A DNA stretch of 64,000 nucleotides from Nocardioides hwasunensis (GTDB lineage Bacteria; Actinomycetota; Actinomycetes; Propionibacteriales; Nocardioidaceae), in the NCBI RefSeq assembly GCF_014779665.1, contig NZ_JACXYY010000001.1, positions 1-64,000 of the forward strand, in the 5' to 3' direction. The translations under genes were made by a program, and so were the position numbers. The notes under the pieces are model-generated. The model was not told the origin of the DNA and ran no database searches. It worked only from the letters and a program-made list of their open reading frames with translations. This document shows positions 6,867-15,703 of the stretch, one piece after another. The first letter of the stretch is position 1. Every line of letters begins with the position of its first letter.

Positions 6867-7385
6867 TCAGGCGTCGAAGACGTGCCAGCAGATGTCGTTG
6901 CGCCTGGCCTGGTCCTCGAGCACCAGGTCGCGGACCTCGCCGGGCAGCCGGTCGAGCTGCCACTGGCGCTCGGCCCGCCGTACGTCGTCGGCCCCGACGT
7001 TCTCCGGGACAGCGGCGACCGCCGCCTTGATGGCGTACGCCGCCGCGCCGAGGTCGTGCTCGGCCACGTGCGCCACGACGGCCGCCTGCCCGGCGGCGTA
7101 CGCCGCGAGGCGTGGCGCACCGGCGAGGTCGCGCGCGGCGCCCATGGCATGCCCGCCCATGGCCCGGGTCGCCATCATCGCCGCCTCGCCGCTCGCCCAC
7201 GCCCGCGCAGCCCCGATCGCGTCCCGGGGGCGTGGGTCGTGCGGCCGCACGACCTCGAAGAGCCCGAGCACGTGCTCGGCACAGTCGGCCGCCCACCGGG
7301 CGAGGAGGTGGTGGTGCTCGTCGGACAGGCTCCCGCCGCGCCGGACGGTGACCATCCGGGGATCGCGCACCGCGGGCAGGATCAT
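6867..7385 (-). CDS. Putative immunity protein family (Imm5-like)
   Basis: 172 residues, all helical, no membrane segment. Motifs LARWAADCAEHVLGLFE, RPRDAIGAARAWASGE, AYAAGQAAVVAHVAEHDLGA and ERQWQLDRLPGEVRDLVLED match a family annotated as putative immunity proteins in bacterial polymorphic-toxin surveys. No toxin gene is adjacent, so the immunity label is only a family name here; in actinobacteria the gene is commonly solitary. The repeated Ala/His helices could form a small-molecule or protein-binding bundle. Confidence 0.6.
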   Translation of the reverse strand: MILPAVRDPRMVTVRRGGSLSDEHHHLLARWAADCAEHVLGLFEVVRPHDPRPRDAIGAARAWASGEAAMMATRAMGGHAMGAARDLAGAPRLAAYAAGQAAVVAHVAEHDLGAAAYAIKAAVAAVPENVGADDVRRAERQWQLDRLPGEVRDLVLEDQARRNDICWHVFDA

Positions 7386-7434
7386 CGCTCGACCGTATCG
7401 AGGTCGGCCGGGGGTGGATGAGAGCCTGTGTGCC

Positions 7435-7941
7435 GTGTCGTCCTTCTACTGGATCGCCTTCCTGCTGCCGATCGCCGCCGGGCTGGTGATCGCGCTCGTC
7501 GTCGTCGTCCTCGTGGTGGCGGCGGTGCGCAAGCCGGTGCAGCCGGGATGGTTGCCTGCGCCGACCGGGGGAGTCGGCGTGTGGAACGCCGAGGTGCTCG
7601 GCGACGGCGTGGTCGGGCGCATGGGCGGGACCATGACGAGCACGTTCGGCCTCTTCCACCTCGAAGGAGCGACCCTCTCCTTCACGCCGTCGGGCACCAC
7701 GGTCCCGGCGTGGCGCGTGGAGTGTCGTCAGCTCGTCGTCGCACACCGCGCGATGCTGTCGCTGGACGGTGCCGACGTGCGGCTCACCGGGCCGATGGGC
7801 GACCTGCGGTGCAACGTCAGCGTCGAGCGGCTGAACAGGGTGACCCGCAACAACTTCAAGGACCTGCGCCAGCGTCGCTACTCGCGTGACTTCGTCGCGC
7901 TCCTCGTCGCTCACGGAGCCGTGACACGATCACTGCCGTGA
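7435..7941 (+). CDS. Single-pass membrane protein of unknown function
   Basis: 168 residues from a GTG at 7435. An N-terminal segment (about 3-33, WIAFLLPIAAGLVIALVVVV) spans the membrane; the rest is a basic, beta-rich cytoplasmic domain (GVWNAEVLGDGVVGRMGG, FHLEGATLSFTPSG) that ends with NFKDLRQRRYSRDFVALL. I do not recognise a named domain; the beta pattern resembles a PH-like fold but that is a guess. The next gene starts inside its stop codon, so the two are co-translated. Confidence 0.65.
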   Translation: MSSFYWIAFLLPIAAGLVIALVVVVLVVAAVRKPVQPGWLPAPTGGVGVWNAEVLGDGVVGRMGGTMTSTFGLFHLEGATLSFTPSGTTVPAWRVECRQLVVAHRAMLSLDGADVRLTGPMGDLRCNVSVERLNRVTRNNFKDLRQRRYSRDFVALLVAHGAVTRSLP

Positions 7942-8351
7942 GCGAGTGCGTCTTCTGCCAGATCATCTCCGGGGAGCTGCCCGGCCACGTCGTGCTGGAG
8001 ACCGACGACTTCGCGGCCTTCCTCGACACCCGCCCGGTGTTCAAGGGCCACGTGCTGCTCGTCCCGCGCACGCACGTGGAGACACTGCCCGACCTCCCCG
8101 ACGAGCTGGGCGCCGACTTCCTCAGGGCGTCGCAGCGGCTCGCGAGCGCCGTGAAGGACGGGCTCGGCGCCCAGGGCTCGTTCGTGGCGATCAACAACAC
8201 CGTCAGCCAGTCGGTCCCGCACCTCCACCTGCACGTGGTCCCGCGGACCAAGGGCGACGGGCTGCGCGGCTTCTTCTGGCCGCGCACGAAGTACGCCGAC
8301 GGCGAGGCGGAGTCGTACGCCGCTCGGCTGCGCCAGGCGCTCGGCTCCTAG
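7938..8351 (+). CDS. HIT family hydrolase
   Basis: 137 residues. The histidine-triad motif HLHLHVVPR (about residues 94-102) is preceded by CVFCQIISGELP with the paired cysteines usual in this branch. HIT proteins hydrolyse nucleoside phosphoramidates or dinucleoside polyphosphates through the middle triad histidine. GTG start overlaps the upstream stop by 4 nt (GTGA), indicating an operon with the membrane protein. Confidence 0.93.
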   Translation: MSECVFCQIISGELPGHVVLETDDFAAFLDTRPVFKGHVLLVPRTHVETLPDLPDELGADFLRASQRLASAVKDGLGAQGSFVAINNTVSQSVPHLHLHVVPRTKGDGLRGFFWPRTKYADGEAESYAARLRQALGS

Positions 8352-8363
8352 CCCGGTGAGGGC

Positions 8364-9428
8364 TCAGGCCGACGGCAGGGTCACCGACGGTGGCGCCGAC
8401 CGCGGTGTCGACGCGGCCCGGAACGTCCACGGCTCTGCGCGTCGCCGCAACGGGTTGCCGGTCGCCTTCGCCGCCAGCACGAAGGCCGCGGCCCCCACGA
8501 CGGCGCCGGCCAGGGTGTCGAGGAAGAAGTGCCAGCCGAGGTAGACCGTCGCCACCGTCGTCAGCGCCAGGAACCCCCACGCCGCCACGCGCACGAGGGC
8601 CGGCAGCCGCATCGCCTCCACCACCAGGCACAGGGTGACCATGACCGCGACGTGCAGCGAGGCGAACGCCGCGATCGTCTGCACGGTGTGGGTGTCCCAC
8701 GGCCCGGCGAGGACCTCGATGCGGTCCGAGAGCAGCGTGTCGCGCACGGCGCTGTTGGGCGTGCGGGGCAACGAGGCGAACCACTGGGGGTAGGAGTAGG
8801 TGGGGCCCAGCGACGGCACGGCGTAGTAGAGGATCGCGCCGAGGAGCCAGTCGATCGAGATGGCCGTGACGTACCACGCGCCGTAGGTCGAGCGGCGCGT
8901 CCACACGAGCGCGATCGCCAGGCTCGTGGGGACCAGCCCGATCCAGATGAGATAGACGGCCGCCACGACCCAGTTGGCCCAGGTGGTGCCGAGGAGGTCG
9001 TGCAGGACGACCGCGGGATCGTGCCCGAGCCACAGCGTCCGATCGATCCTGGCCAGCTCGGCGTCCGCGAGGCGGTCGGTCACGAACGGGACGTAGCTCT
9101 TGAGGTTGCGGAAGGCCACGTAGGCGACGTACCAGGTCACCAGGCCGCTGACGGTGAACCTCACCTGGTCGCGGTCCCATCGTTCGGCCACCACGGCGCG
9201 CATCGTGGCGAGGCTCGCCGTGCTGCCCCGCCGCACCACCATGACCCACCGGGTGATCACGTCCAGCGCGACGGCGCTCGCGACGATGACCGGCAGTCGG
9301 AACCAGGTGGGGAGGGAGGCGCCGTCCGGGTCCCGGAGCGGGAGGTGGTGCTCCCATGCCACCAGGGCCGCCGCCAGGGCCATCGCGGCCGCCACGACGG
9401 CGGCTGCCCTGAACTCGCCTCTCCGCAC
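8364..9428 (-). CDS. PAP2-superfamily membrane enzyme (inositolphosphotransferase-like)
   Basis: About 354 residues with six or more hydrophobic helices. The C-terminal half carries PAP2-type catalytic pieces: FASLHVAVMVTLCLVVEA (SxxH) and YLGWHFFLDTLAGAVVGA (the last histidine/aspartate motif). Such enzymes transfer or hydrolyse phosphate on lipids, and this branch resembles Aur1/Ipt1-like phosphatidylinositol transferases of actinobacteria. Start chosen at GTG 9428 because TACGGT lies 6 nt upstream (leaderless); GTG 9434 would add two residues. No neighbour indicates the substrate. Confidence 0.75.
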   Translation of the reverse strand: MRRGEFRAAAVVAAAMALAAALVAWEHHLPLRDPDGASLPTWFRLPVIVASAVALDVITRWVMVVRRGSTASLATMRAVVAERWDRDQVRFTVSGLVTWYVAYVAFRNLKSYVPFVTDRLADAELARIDRTLWLGHDPAVVLHDLLGTTWANWVVAAVYLIWIGLVPTSLAIALVWTRRSTYGAWYVTAISIDWLLGAILYYAVPSLGPTYSYPQWFASLPRTPNSAVRDTLLSDRIEVLAGPWDTHTVQTIAAFASLHVAVMVTLCLVVEAMRLPALVRVAAWGFLALTTVATVYLGWHFFLDTLAGAVVGAAAFVLAAKATGNPLRRRAEPWTFRAASTPRSAPPSVTLPSA

Positions 9429-9536
9429 CTGCACACCGTAGCCACAATCCTGACGTGTGGTCCCACCCCACGTGGGTGATCCGGCGCCACTACCCTCGCT
9501 GGGACCAGGACGTCACCGAGCTGAGGAGTCATCGAG

Positions 9537-10304
9537 ATGGGTCGATTCGACCGCCGCATCGCTGTCATCACCGGAGCTGCACGAGGCATCGGGTTCGGCA
9601 TCGCCCAGCGTTTCGCGAGCGAGGGGGCCTCGATCGCGATCCTCGACCTCGACGAGGCCGCCGCCCAGGACGCCGCCGGACGGCTCGAGCTCGGTGACGG
9701 GGCGCGCGCGGTCGGGATCGGCTGCGACGTCGTCGACTCCACGGCCGCCGAGGCCGCCGTCCAGCGCACGGTGGACGAGCTCGGTGGCATCCACATCCTC
9801 GTCAACAACGCCGGCGTCACGCGCGACAACCTGCTGTTCAAGATGACCGAGGACGACTGGGACCTCGTCATGGGCGTCCACCTCAAGGGCGTGTTCAACA
9901 TGACCAAGTCGGCTCAGGCACGGTTCGTGGAGCAGAAGTACGGCAAGATCCTCAACCTCTCCAGCGTCTCCGCGCTGGGCAATCGCGGCCAGGCCAACTA
10001 CTCGGCGGCCAAGATGGGCATCCAGGGGCTCACCCGCACGCTCGGGATCGAGCTCGGGCCCTACGGCATCACCGCCAACGCGATCGCGCCCGGATTCATC
10101 GTCACCGAGATGACCGACGCCACCGCGCGCCGGCTCAAGATGGAGCCCGAGGAGCTGCAGCGGGTCAACGCGGAGGCCACGCCCGTACGCCGCGTCGGGC
10201 AGCCCGAGGACATCGCGGCCGCCGCCGCGTTCCTCTGCAGCGACGATGCGTCCTTCATCACAGGTCAGACGCTGTACGTCGACGGCGGACGCAAGCTCGG
10301 CTGA
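9537..10304 (+). CDS. fabG: 3-oxoacyl-ACP reductase FabG-type short-chain dehydrogenase
   Basis: 255 residues. NADP-binding TGAARGIGFGIA (about 13-24), NNAG (about 90), the catalytic serine in NLSSVSALGN, and YSAAK (Tyr and Lys) give the full SDR tetrad; the C-terminus SFITGQTLYVDGGRKLG is typical of FabG. It reduces 3-oxoacyl-ACP in fatty-acid elongation or, in polyketide or PHA settings, acetoacetyl-CoA. Ribosome site gaggag about 10 nt upstream; a TACCCT hexamer at 9491-9496 is the probable -10. A stand-alone gene, so an SDR with another substrate cannot be excluded. Confidence 0.88.
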   Translation: MGRFDRRIAVITGAARGIGFGIAQRFASEGASIAILDLDEAAAQDAAGRLELGDGARAVGIGCDVVDSTAAEAAVQRTVDELGGIHILVNNAGVTRDNLLFKMTEDDWDLVMGVHLKGVFNMTKSAQARFVEQKYGKILNLSSVSALGNRGQANYSAAKMGIQGLTRTLGIELGPYGITANAIAPGFIVTEMTDATARRLKMEPEELQRVNAEATPVRRVGQPEDIAAAAAFLCSDDASFITGQTLYVDGGRKLG

Positions 10305-10455
10305 GCGTGGCGTCGACCGGGGCACTCGACGTCGGGTGACCCGGATCACGCTTCGCGCCGCACGTGCGCGTGGCGCAGGACCGTGCCGGTTTGTGCGCCT
10401 CGACGACGTCTGTCACGTTGGCTGGCGGCCCGCAATGGCCCATCCGCCCCGGACA

Positions 10456-10625
10456 ACGCCGAGTCCTGCCCGGCCGGGGCGTCCCCCGAGAAGACGTCGA
10501 GGGCAGGAGTGGGGGACCCACAGGTTCCACCGCCACGCGCAGACCGCGCGTCGGCTCGGGGCTAAGTCACCGACGGTGGCGGAGCACTTTCCAGCTCCAG
10601 CCCGACAGCTCACCTCACAGGCGTG
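10456..10625 (+). promoter_or_regulatory. ydaO/yuaA-type cyclic di-AMP riboswitch
   Basis: The leader before the NlpC/P60 gene contains, in order, acgccgagtcc (10456), gggggacccacagg, ggggctaagtcacc, and agcccgacagctcacctcac followed by aggcgt. These are the conserved blocks of the c-di-AMP aptamer, and the first acgcc pairs with the last ggcgt to close it. c-di-AMP binding turns off expression of cell-wall hydrolases and K+ transporters. The aptamer ends about 17 nt before the start codon, so control may act on ribosome access or on termination. Bases 10305-10455 show no gene. Confidence 0.92.
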
Positions 10626-10641
10626 GGAAAGGAACACACTC

Positions 10642-11244
10642 ATGCCTGCGAACTCCTCGAGGGCGCGAGCCTGCGCGCTCGCCCTGGCCGGAATCGGCCT
10701 CACCGCGTCGACGATGACGACCCTCCCGGCCACCGCTGCCACCTCGGCCGCCTCGTCGGCGACCGGCGCCACCCTGGCGTCCGGCACCTCCGGAGCGGCC
10801 CCCCACAGGCCCACGGGCAAGAACAAGGACGAGGGGAAGAAGAAGCGCGAGCGGAGGGCGGCCAGGCGCCTCGACGCCCGCGTCCTCGGCGCCCTCGGCA
10901 CCGCCATGCGCCAGCGAGGCGACGCCTACGCGTACGGCGCCTCGGGCCCCGACCGCTTCGACTGCTCGGGCCTCGTCCACTACAGCTTCCGGCGCGCGGG
11001 CTTCCCCGTGCCGCGCACGTCCGGCGCCCAGGCCGACTTCACCAGGCGCATCGCGAAAAAGGACATGCGCCCCGGCGACCTGATGTTCTTCTACGGGTCC
11101 GGCGGGGTCTACCACGCGGCGATCTTCCTGCGCTGGGCGCGCGGTCACGCACTCATGGTGCACGCGCCGGGCTCGGGCCAGAGGGTCCAGGTGGCCGCAC
11201 CGTGGACCTCCCAGTGGTTCGGCGGAACCCTGCGCCGCGCCTGA
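10642..11244 (+). CDS. NlpC/P60 family cell-wall endopeptidase, riboswitch controlled
   Basis: 200 residues from the ATG at 10642 (ggaaagga site). A signal peptide ends near residue 34 (TLPATAATSA), then a Lys/Arg/Glu-rich linker, then the NlpC/P60 domain (about 85-200): DCSGLV holds the nucleophilic cysteine, YHAAIF the histidine, and MVHAPGSG the third polar residue. It should cut the D-Glu/m-DAP type bond in peptidoglycan stems outside the cell. The c-di-AMP riboswitch directly upstream ties its level to the osmotic/cell-wall second messenger. Confidence 0.92.
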   Translation: MPANSSRARACALALAGIGLTASTMTTLPATAATSAASSATGATLASGTSGAAPHRPTGKNKDEGKKKRERRAARRLDARVLGALGTAMRQRGDAYAYGASGPDRFDCSGLVHYSFRRAGFPVPRTSGAQADFTRRIAKKDMRPGDLMFFYGSGGVYHAAIFLRWARGHALMVHAPGSGQRVQVAAPWTSQWFGGTLRRA

Positions 11245-11252
11245 TCTACCCT

Positions 11253-11292
11253 GTGGCGCGCCTTCCCCCATCGGGGAGGGCGCGCCCCCACA
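11253..11292 (+). terminator. Terminator after NlpC/P60 gene
   Basis: A long GC hairpin: gtggcgcgccttcccc pairs with ggggagggcgcgcc plus ccac around a 4-nt loop, with one bulge. It starts 9 nt after the stop codon. Confidence 0.75.
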
Positions 11293-11339
11293 CTGAAACG
11301 AAAGCCAGAGCCGACACCCCCGCTCGATCGGAGTCACCC

Positions 11340-12362
11340 GTGCGTCACCGCCGTCACCTCGCCTCGTCCAGGACAGTCGTGTCCGTGCTGGTCGCGTCCT
11401 CGCTGCTCCTCGCCGCCTGCGGCGGAGGCGACGAGGAGGAGCCGAGCGCCCCGTCGTCCTCCGAGCCGACCACCGCGGCGACGTCGGAGCCGCCGGAGCC
11501 GACGTACTGGCCACTGACCGGCCTCGAGCGCACCGGCAAGGCCCCCAACCACCCGGTGATCGTGACGAAGGTCGACAACACCTCCTCCAGCGCGCCGCAG
11601 ATCGGTCTGGGGCAGGCGGACCTCGTCGTCGAGGAGCTGGTCGAGGGCGGCTACACGCGCCTCGCGGCGTTCTACTACCAGAAGGTCCCGAAGAACATCG
11701 GGCCCGTGCGCTCCATGCGCGCCAGCGACATCGGCATCGTGCCCGAGGGGGCGACCGTGGTGACGAGCGGCGCCGCCCAGGTCACGATCAACCGCATCAA
11801 CGCGGCCGGCATCCCGTGGATCACCGAGGGGGACCCGGGCGTCTACCGCGAGACCTCGCGCTCGGCCCCCTACAACCTCTTCGCCCGTCTCTCCGAGATC
11901 GCCAAGGGCCTCAAGGCGCCGCAGGACGACCCGCCGCCCTACCTGCCCTGGGGCACGGAGGAGGACCTTCCGAGGGGTGGCATGGCGAGCACGCTCACCG
12001 CCGACTTCGGCGCGCACTCGACCACCTGGCAGTACGAGGGCGGCGGCTACGTCAACACCAACTCGTACGCCGCGGAGGGCGACCGGTTCCCGGCGGACTC
12101 CGTGCTGGTGATGCGGGTCGAGGTCGGTGACGCGGGCTACCGCGACCCGGCCGGCTACCCCGTCCCGGAGACGAAGTTCGAGGGCAAGGGCGCCGCGCTG
12201 CTGTTCCACGGTGGCCGCGTCATCCGCGGCACCTGGACCAAGGACGGCCACACCGGCGCCATCCAGCTCTCGAACAAGGACGGCGAGCTCACCGTGCCCG
12301 CCGGCCACGTGTGGGTGGAGCTCGTCCCGGCCGTCGACGGGGACGTCACCTTCGCGAAGTAG
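11340..12362 (+). CDS. DUF3048 domain lipoprotein
   Basis: 340 residues from a GTG. Signal peptide with lipobox LLLAACGGG (Cys about residue 26), an acidic Ser/Pro/Glu linker, then the DUF3048 domain: WPLTGLERTGKAPNHPVIV, VDNTSSSAPQIGLGQADLVVEE, KVPKNIGPVRSMRASDIGI, and the C-terminal beta part ending VPAGHVWVELVPA. This is the YerB-like family of surface lipoproteins; biochemical function is unknown, a cell-wall or ligand-binding role is usually supposed. It is exported and anchored on the outer face of the membrane. Confidence 0.9.
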   Translation: MRHRRHLASSRTVVSVLVASSLLLAACGGGDEEEPSAPSSSEPTTAATSEPPEPTYWPLTGLERTGKAPNHPVIVTKVDNTSSSAPQIGLGQADLVVEELVEGGYTRLAAFYYQKVPKNIGPVRSMRASDIGIVPEGATVVTSGAAQVTINRINAAGIPWITEGDPGVYRETSRSAPYNLFARLSEIAKGLKAPQDDPPPYLPWGTEEDLPRGGMASTLTADFGAHSTTWQYEGGGYVNTNSYAAEGDRFPADSVLVMRVEVGDAGYRDPAGYPVPETKFEGKGAALLFHGGRVIRGTWTKDGHTGAIQLSNKDGELTVPAGHVWVELVPAVDGDVTFAK

Positions 12363-12402
12363 CGACGGGCGTCGGCATGGACCGCCTGCCATGATGGGTC
12401 GC

Positions 12403-12957
12403 ATGCAGCCTGCCTCGGGAATGCTGCTGGTGGCGGCACCGGCGTTGCAGGATCCCCACTTCGCCGAGACCGTCGTGCTGCTCCTCGACACCAACGACGA
12501 GGGTGCCCTGGGGGTCGTGCTCAACCGACCCTCGCAGGTGCTGGTCGCCGACGTCCTCGAGCCCTGGCGCGACGTGGTGGCCGAGCCCGAGGTGCTCTTC
12601 CGGGGTGGCCCCGTCGGCACCGACGGTGCGCTCGCCGTGGCCCGGTTGCGCGACGCGCAGGACACGCCCGTGGGGTGGCGACCGGTCGCCGGCCTCGTCG
12701 GCATGGTCGACCTCGACACCCCCACCGAGCTCGTCGACGGCTCGCTCACCGCGATGCGCGTCTTCGCCGGCTACGCCGGCTGGGGTGCCGGCCAGCTCGA
12801 GGGCGAGGTGGAGCGCGGCGACTGGTACGTCGTCGTCGCCGAGTCGTCCGACGCCTTCCGCGGCGACACGACCGGCCTGTGGCGCGACGTCATGCGCCGT
12901 CAGCCGGGGATGCTCGCCTGGCACGCGAACCGGCCCGTCGATCCGGACCTGAACTGA
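12403..12957 (+). CDS. YqgE/AlgH family protein
   Basis: 184 residues. ASGMLLVAAPALQDPHFAET then GVVLNRPSQ, FRGGPVG and the C-terminal FAGYAGWGAGQLEGEVERGD are the family's conserved blocks. Function is unclear; homologues are linked to alginate regulation and to Holliday-junction resolvase operons in other phyla. Start chosen at ATG 12403, as catgat lies about 7 nt upstream; in-frame ATGs at 12391 and 12394 would add 3-4 residues. Confidence 0.88.
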   Translation: MQPASGMLLVAAPALQDPHFAETVVLLLDTNDEGALGVVLNRPSQVLVADVLEPWRDVVAEPEVLFRGGPVGTDGALAVARLRDAQDTPVGWRPVAGLVGMVDLDTPTELVDGSLTAMRVFAGYAGWGAGQLEGEVERGDWYVVVAESSDAFRGDTTGLWRDVMRRQPGMLAWHANRPVDPDLN

Positions 12958-12980
12958 TCCCCGCGTTAGGCTTGCCCATC

Positions 12981-13274
12981 ATGAGCACCATCGGATTCTC
13001 CCCGGGCAGCCAGACGGTCGAAGAGCGTCAGACCGTCCCGACGGACGAGGGTGACCACGAGCGGTTCTCGCACTACGTGCCGAAGGACAAGCTCACCGAG
13101 GCGATGGTCATGGGCACGCCCGTGATCGCCCTGTGCGGCAAGGTCTGGGTGCCGTCGCGCTCACCGGAGAAGTTCCCGGTCTGCCCGGACTGCAAGGAGA
13201 TCTGGGAGTCGCTGAACCCGGGAGACAAGCCCGGCGGCGGGTCCGGCTCGGACGGCTCGGGCCCCGAGGCGTGA
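12981..13274 (+). CDS. DUF3039 family protein
   Basis: 97 residues. The core HERFSHYVPKDKLTEAMVMG followed by ALCGKVWVPSRSPEKFPVC and CPDC gives a four-cysteine arrangement (C-x-x-C at the end) that probably binds zinc; the tail is Gly/Ser-rich. Found throughout actinobacteria, function unknown. TAGGCT at 12967-12972, 8 nt before the ATG, points to a leaderless mRNA. Its stop overlaps the helicase start by 4 nt, so the two are an operon, a pairing I recall as conserved in the phylum. Confidence 0.88.
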   Translation: MSTIGFSPGSQTVEERQTVPTDEGDHERFSHYVPKDKLTEAMVMGTPVIALCGKVWVPSRSPEKFPVCPDCKEIWESLNPGDKPGGGSGSDGSGPEA

Positions 13275-15049
13275 CGGGGCGGCCCGAGGCGCCGCTTCCC
13301 CCCGCGTGGCCCGACCGGGCCGCCTGGGGCACAGCGCCCTCCCTGCGCGCCTGGCAGCAGGCGGCGATGGACAGCTACCAGTCCCGCCAGCCCCGCGACT
13401 TCCTCGCGGTCGCCACGCCCGGCGCGGGCAAGACGACGTTCGCGCTGACCGTCGCCGCCGACCTGCTCAGCCGGCGGGTGGTCGACCGGATCACCGTGGT
13501 CGCCCCCACCGAGCACCTCAAGACGCAGTGGGCCGAGGCCGCCGCGCGCGCCGGGATCCCGATCGACCCGACCTACTCGGCCGGCAAGGGCAAGACCTCC
13601 GACGACTACGTCGGCATCGCGGTGACCTACGCCGGCGTCGCGGTCAACCCGCTCGCGATGCGCATCCGCACCGAGCGCTTCAAGACCCTGGTGATCCTCG
13701 ACGAGATCCACCACGCCGGCGACGCGCTGTCGTGGGGCGAGGGCGTGCGCGAGTCGTTCGACCCGGCGACGCGCCGGCTCGCGCTCACCGGCACCCCGTT
13801 CCGCTCGGACGTCAACCCGATCCCGTTCGTCAGCTATGCACCCGGCGACGACGGCATCCCGACCTCGGCCGCCGACTTCACCTACGGCTACGCCCACGCC
13901 CTCGCCGACCACGTCGTGCGACCGGTGCTGTTCATGGCCTACTCCGGCGAGATGCAGTGGCGCACCCGTGCCGGTGACGAGGTCGTCGCCCGCCTCGGCG
14001 AGCCGCTGACCAAGGACATGCACGCGCAGGCGCTGCGCACGGCCCTCGACCCGAAGGGGTCCTGGATCCCGGCCGTGCTCGAGGCGGCGGACAAGCGTCT
14101 CTCGGAGGTGCGCCGGCACGTGCCCGACGCCGGCGGCCTCGTCATCGCCGGTGACCAGGAGACCGCCCGCGCGTACGCCGCGATCCTGAAGAAGATCTCC
14201 GGGGAGTCACCCGCCGTCGTGCTCTCGGACGAGAAGGGCTCGTCGAGGAAGATCGAGAAGTTCACCCACTCCGAGGACCGCTGGATGGTCGCGGTCCGGA
14301 TGGTGTCCGAGGGCGTCGACGTGCCCCGCCTCGCCGTCGGCGTCTGGGCCACCACCGTCTCGACGCCGCTCTTCTTCGCGCAGGCCGTCGGCCGCTTCGT
14401 GCGGGCCCGGTCGCGCGGCGAGACCGCGTCGGTGTTCCTGCCGTCGGTGCCGCACCTGCTGGAGTTCGCCTCCGACATGGAGGCGCAGCGCGACCACGTG
14501 CTCGGTCGCCGGGTCACCGACGAGGACGACATCTTCGCCGCCGAGGAGGGTCTGCTCGCCGAGGCGCAGCAGGGGGAGTCGGCCTCCGACGAGCTCGAGA
14601 TGTCGTGGGAGGCGCTCGGCTCGACGGCGTCGTTCGACCACGTGCTCTACGAGGGAGCGCAGTTCGGCCACTCCGGTGAGGTCGTGTCGGGCTCGGACGA
14701 GGAGATGGACTTCCTCGGCATCCCCGGCCTGCTCGAGGCCGACCAGGTGCGCGAGCTGCTGCACTCCCGGCAGAGCGAGCGTGCCCGCAAGCAGAAGTCC
14801 GAGGGCAAGGGCGACCGCGTCGTGGAGTCCGTCGAGCAGCTCTCCACCCACCAGCAGCTCGGGGTGCTGCGACGCGAGCTCAACGGACTCGTGGCAGCGT
14901 GGCACCACCGCACCGGACAGGCGCACGGCATCACCCACTCCGCCCTCCGCAAGGAGTGCGGCGGACCGCCCGCCGCGGTGGCCAACGCCACGCAGCTGAG
15001 CGAGCGGATCGACCGGATCCGAGACTGGGCGATGAAGCAGTCGTCCTAG
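13271..15049 (+). CDS. DEAD/DEAH-box superfamily 2 helicase
   Basis: 592 residues from a GTG overlapping the DUF3039 stop (GTGA). Motif I TPGAGKTTFAL, motif II DEIHH, motif III LTGTPF, and motif VI QAVGRFVRARS are all present, with VRMVSEGVDVPRL as motif V. It is therefore an intact ATP-dependent translocase on DNA or RNA. The C-terminal 150 residues hold no recognised nuclease; they are acidic and helical, ending with a small domain (QQLGVLRRELNGLVAAWHHR). Role unknown; coupling with a zinc-ribbon protein suggests nucleic-acid maintenance. Confidence 0.9.
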   Translation: MTGRPEAPLPPAWPDRAAWGTAPSLRAWQQAAMDSYQSRQPRDFLAVATPGAGKTTFALTVAADLLSRRVVDRITVVAPTEHLKTQWAEAAARAGIPIDPTYSAGKGKTSDDYVGIAVTYAGVAVNPLAMRIRTERFKTLVILDEIHHAGDALSWGEGVRESFDPATRRLALTGTPFRSDVNPIPFVSYAPGDDGIPTSAADFTYGYAHALADHVVRPVLFMAYSGEMQWRTRAGDEVVARLGEPLTKDMHAQALRTALDPKGSWIPAVLEAADKRLSEVRRHVPDAGGLVIAGDQETARAYAAILKKISGESPAVVLSDEKGSSRKIEKFTHSEDRWMVAVRMVSEGVDVPRLAVGVWATTVSTPLFFAQAVGRFVRARSRGETASVFLPSVPHLLEFASDMEAQRDHVLGRRVTDEDDIFAAEEGLLAEAQQGESASDELEMSWEALGSTASFDHVLYEGAQFGHSGEVVSGSDEEMDFLGIPGLLEADQVRELLHSRQSERARKQKSEGKGDRVVESVEQLSTHQQLGVLRRELNGLVAAWHHRTGQAHGITHSALRKECGGPPAAVANATQLSERIDRIRDWAMKQSS

Positions 15050-15075
15050 CGCAACGTCCCCACTAGGGTCGTGCC

Positions 15076-15703
15076 ATGCCCTCGGAGACCTCCCAGACCC
15101 TCGACCGGGGCCTGCGTGTCCTGCGGGTGCTGGCCGAGAGCCCCGAGGGACTCACCATCACCGAGCTCTCGGCTCGGCTCGAGGTGAACCGCACGGTCGT
15201 CTACCGGCTGATCAGCACGCTCGAGCAGCACGGGCTGGTGCGGCGCGACGCCCGCTCCCGCCTGTTCGTCGGTCTCGGGGTGCTCCACCTCGCCAGTGGC
15301 GTCCAGCCGCTGCTGCGCGACCTGGCCATGCCGGTCCTGCGCCGCCTCGCCGAGTCGATCGGCTCGACGGCGCACCTCACGGTGGCGGACGGCGACGAGG
15401 CCCTCGCCCTCGCCGTCGTCGAGCCGACCTGGACCGACTTCCACGTGTCCTACCGGGTCGGCGCGCGCCACTCGCTGGCCCAGGGCGCGGCCGGGAAGGC
15501 CATCGCGCTGGCCGACGGTGACGAGGCGGCGTACGCCGTGACGAGCGGGGAGCTGCAGTCGGGTGCCCGCGGCCTCGCGGCACCGGTGCGCGGGGTCGAC
15601 GGGCTGCGCGCGAGCGTGGGCGTGGTGACGCTCGACGGCGCGATCGACGAGGCCGCCGTGGCGCCGCAGGTGATCGCGGCCGCGCGCGAGGTGGCCGAGC
15701 GGC

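Noticed and set aside
6867..7385. Toxin-immunity locus
   Set aside because: No secreted or polymorphic toxin, HINT, RHS or WXG100 gene is present nearby; only the orphan family member is.
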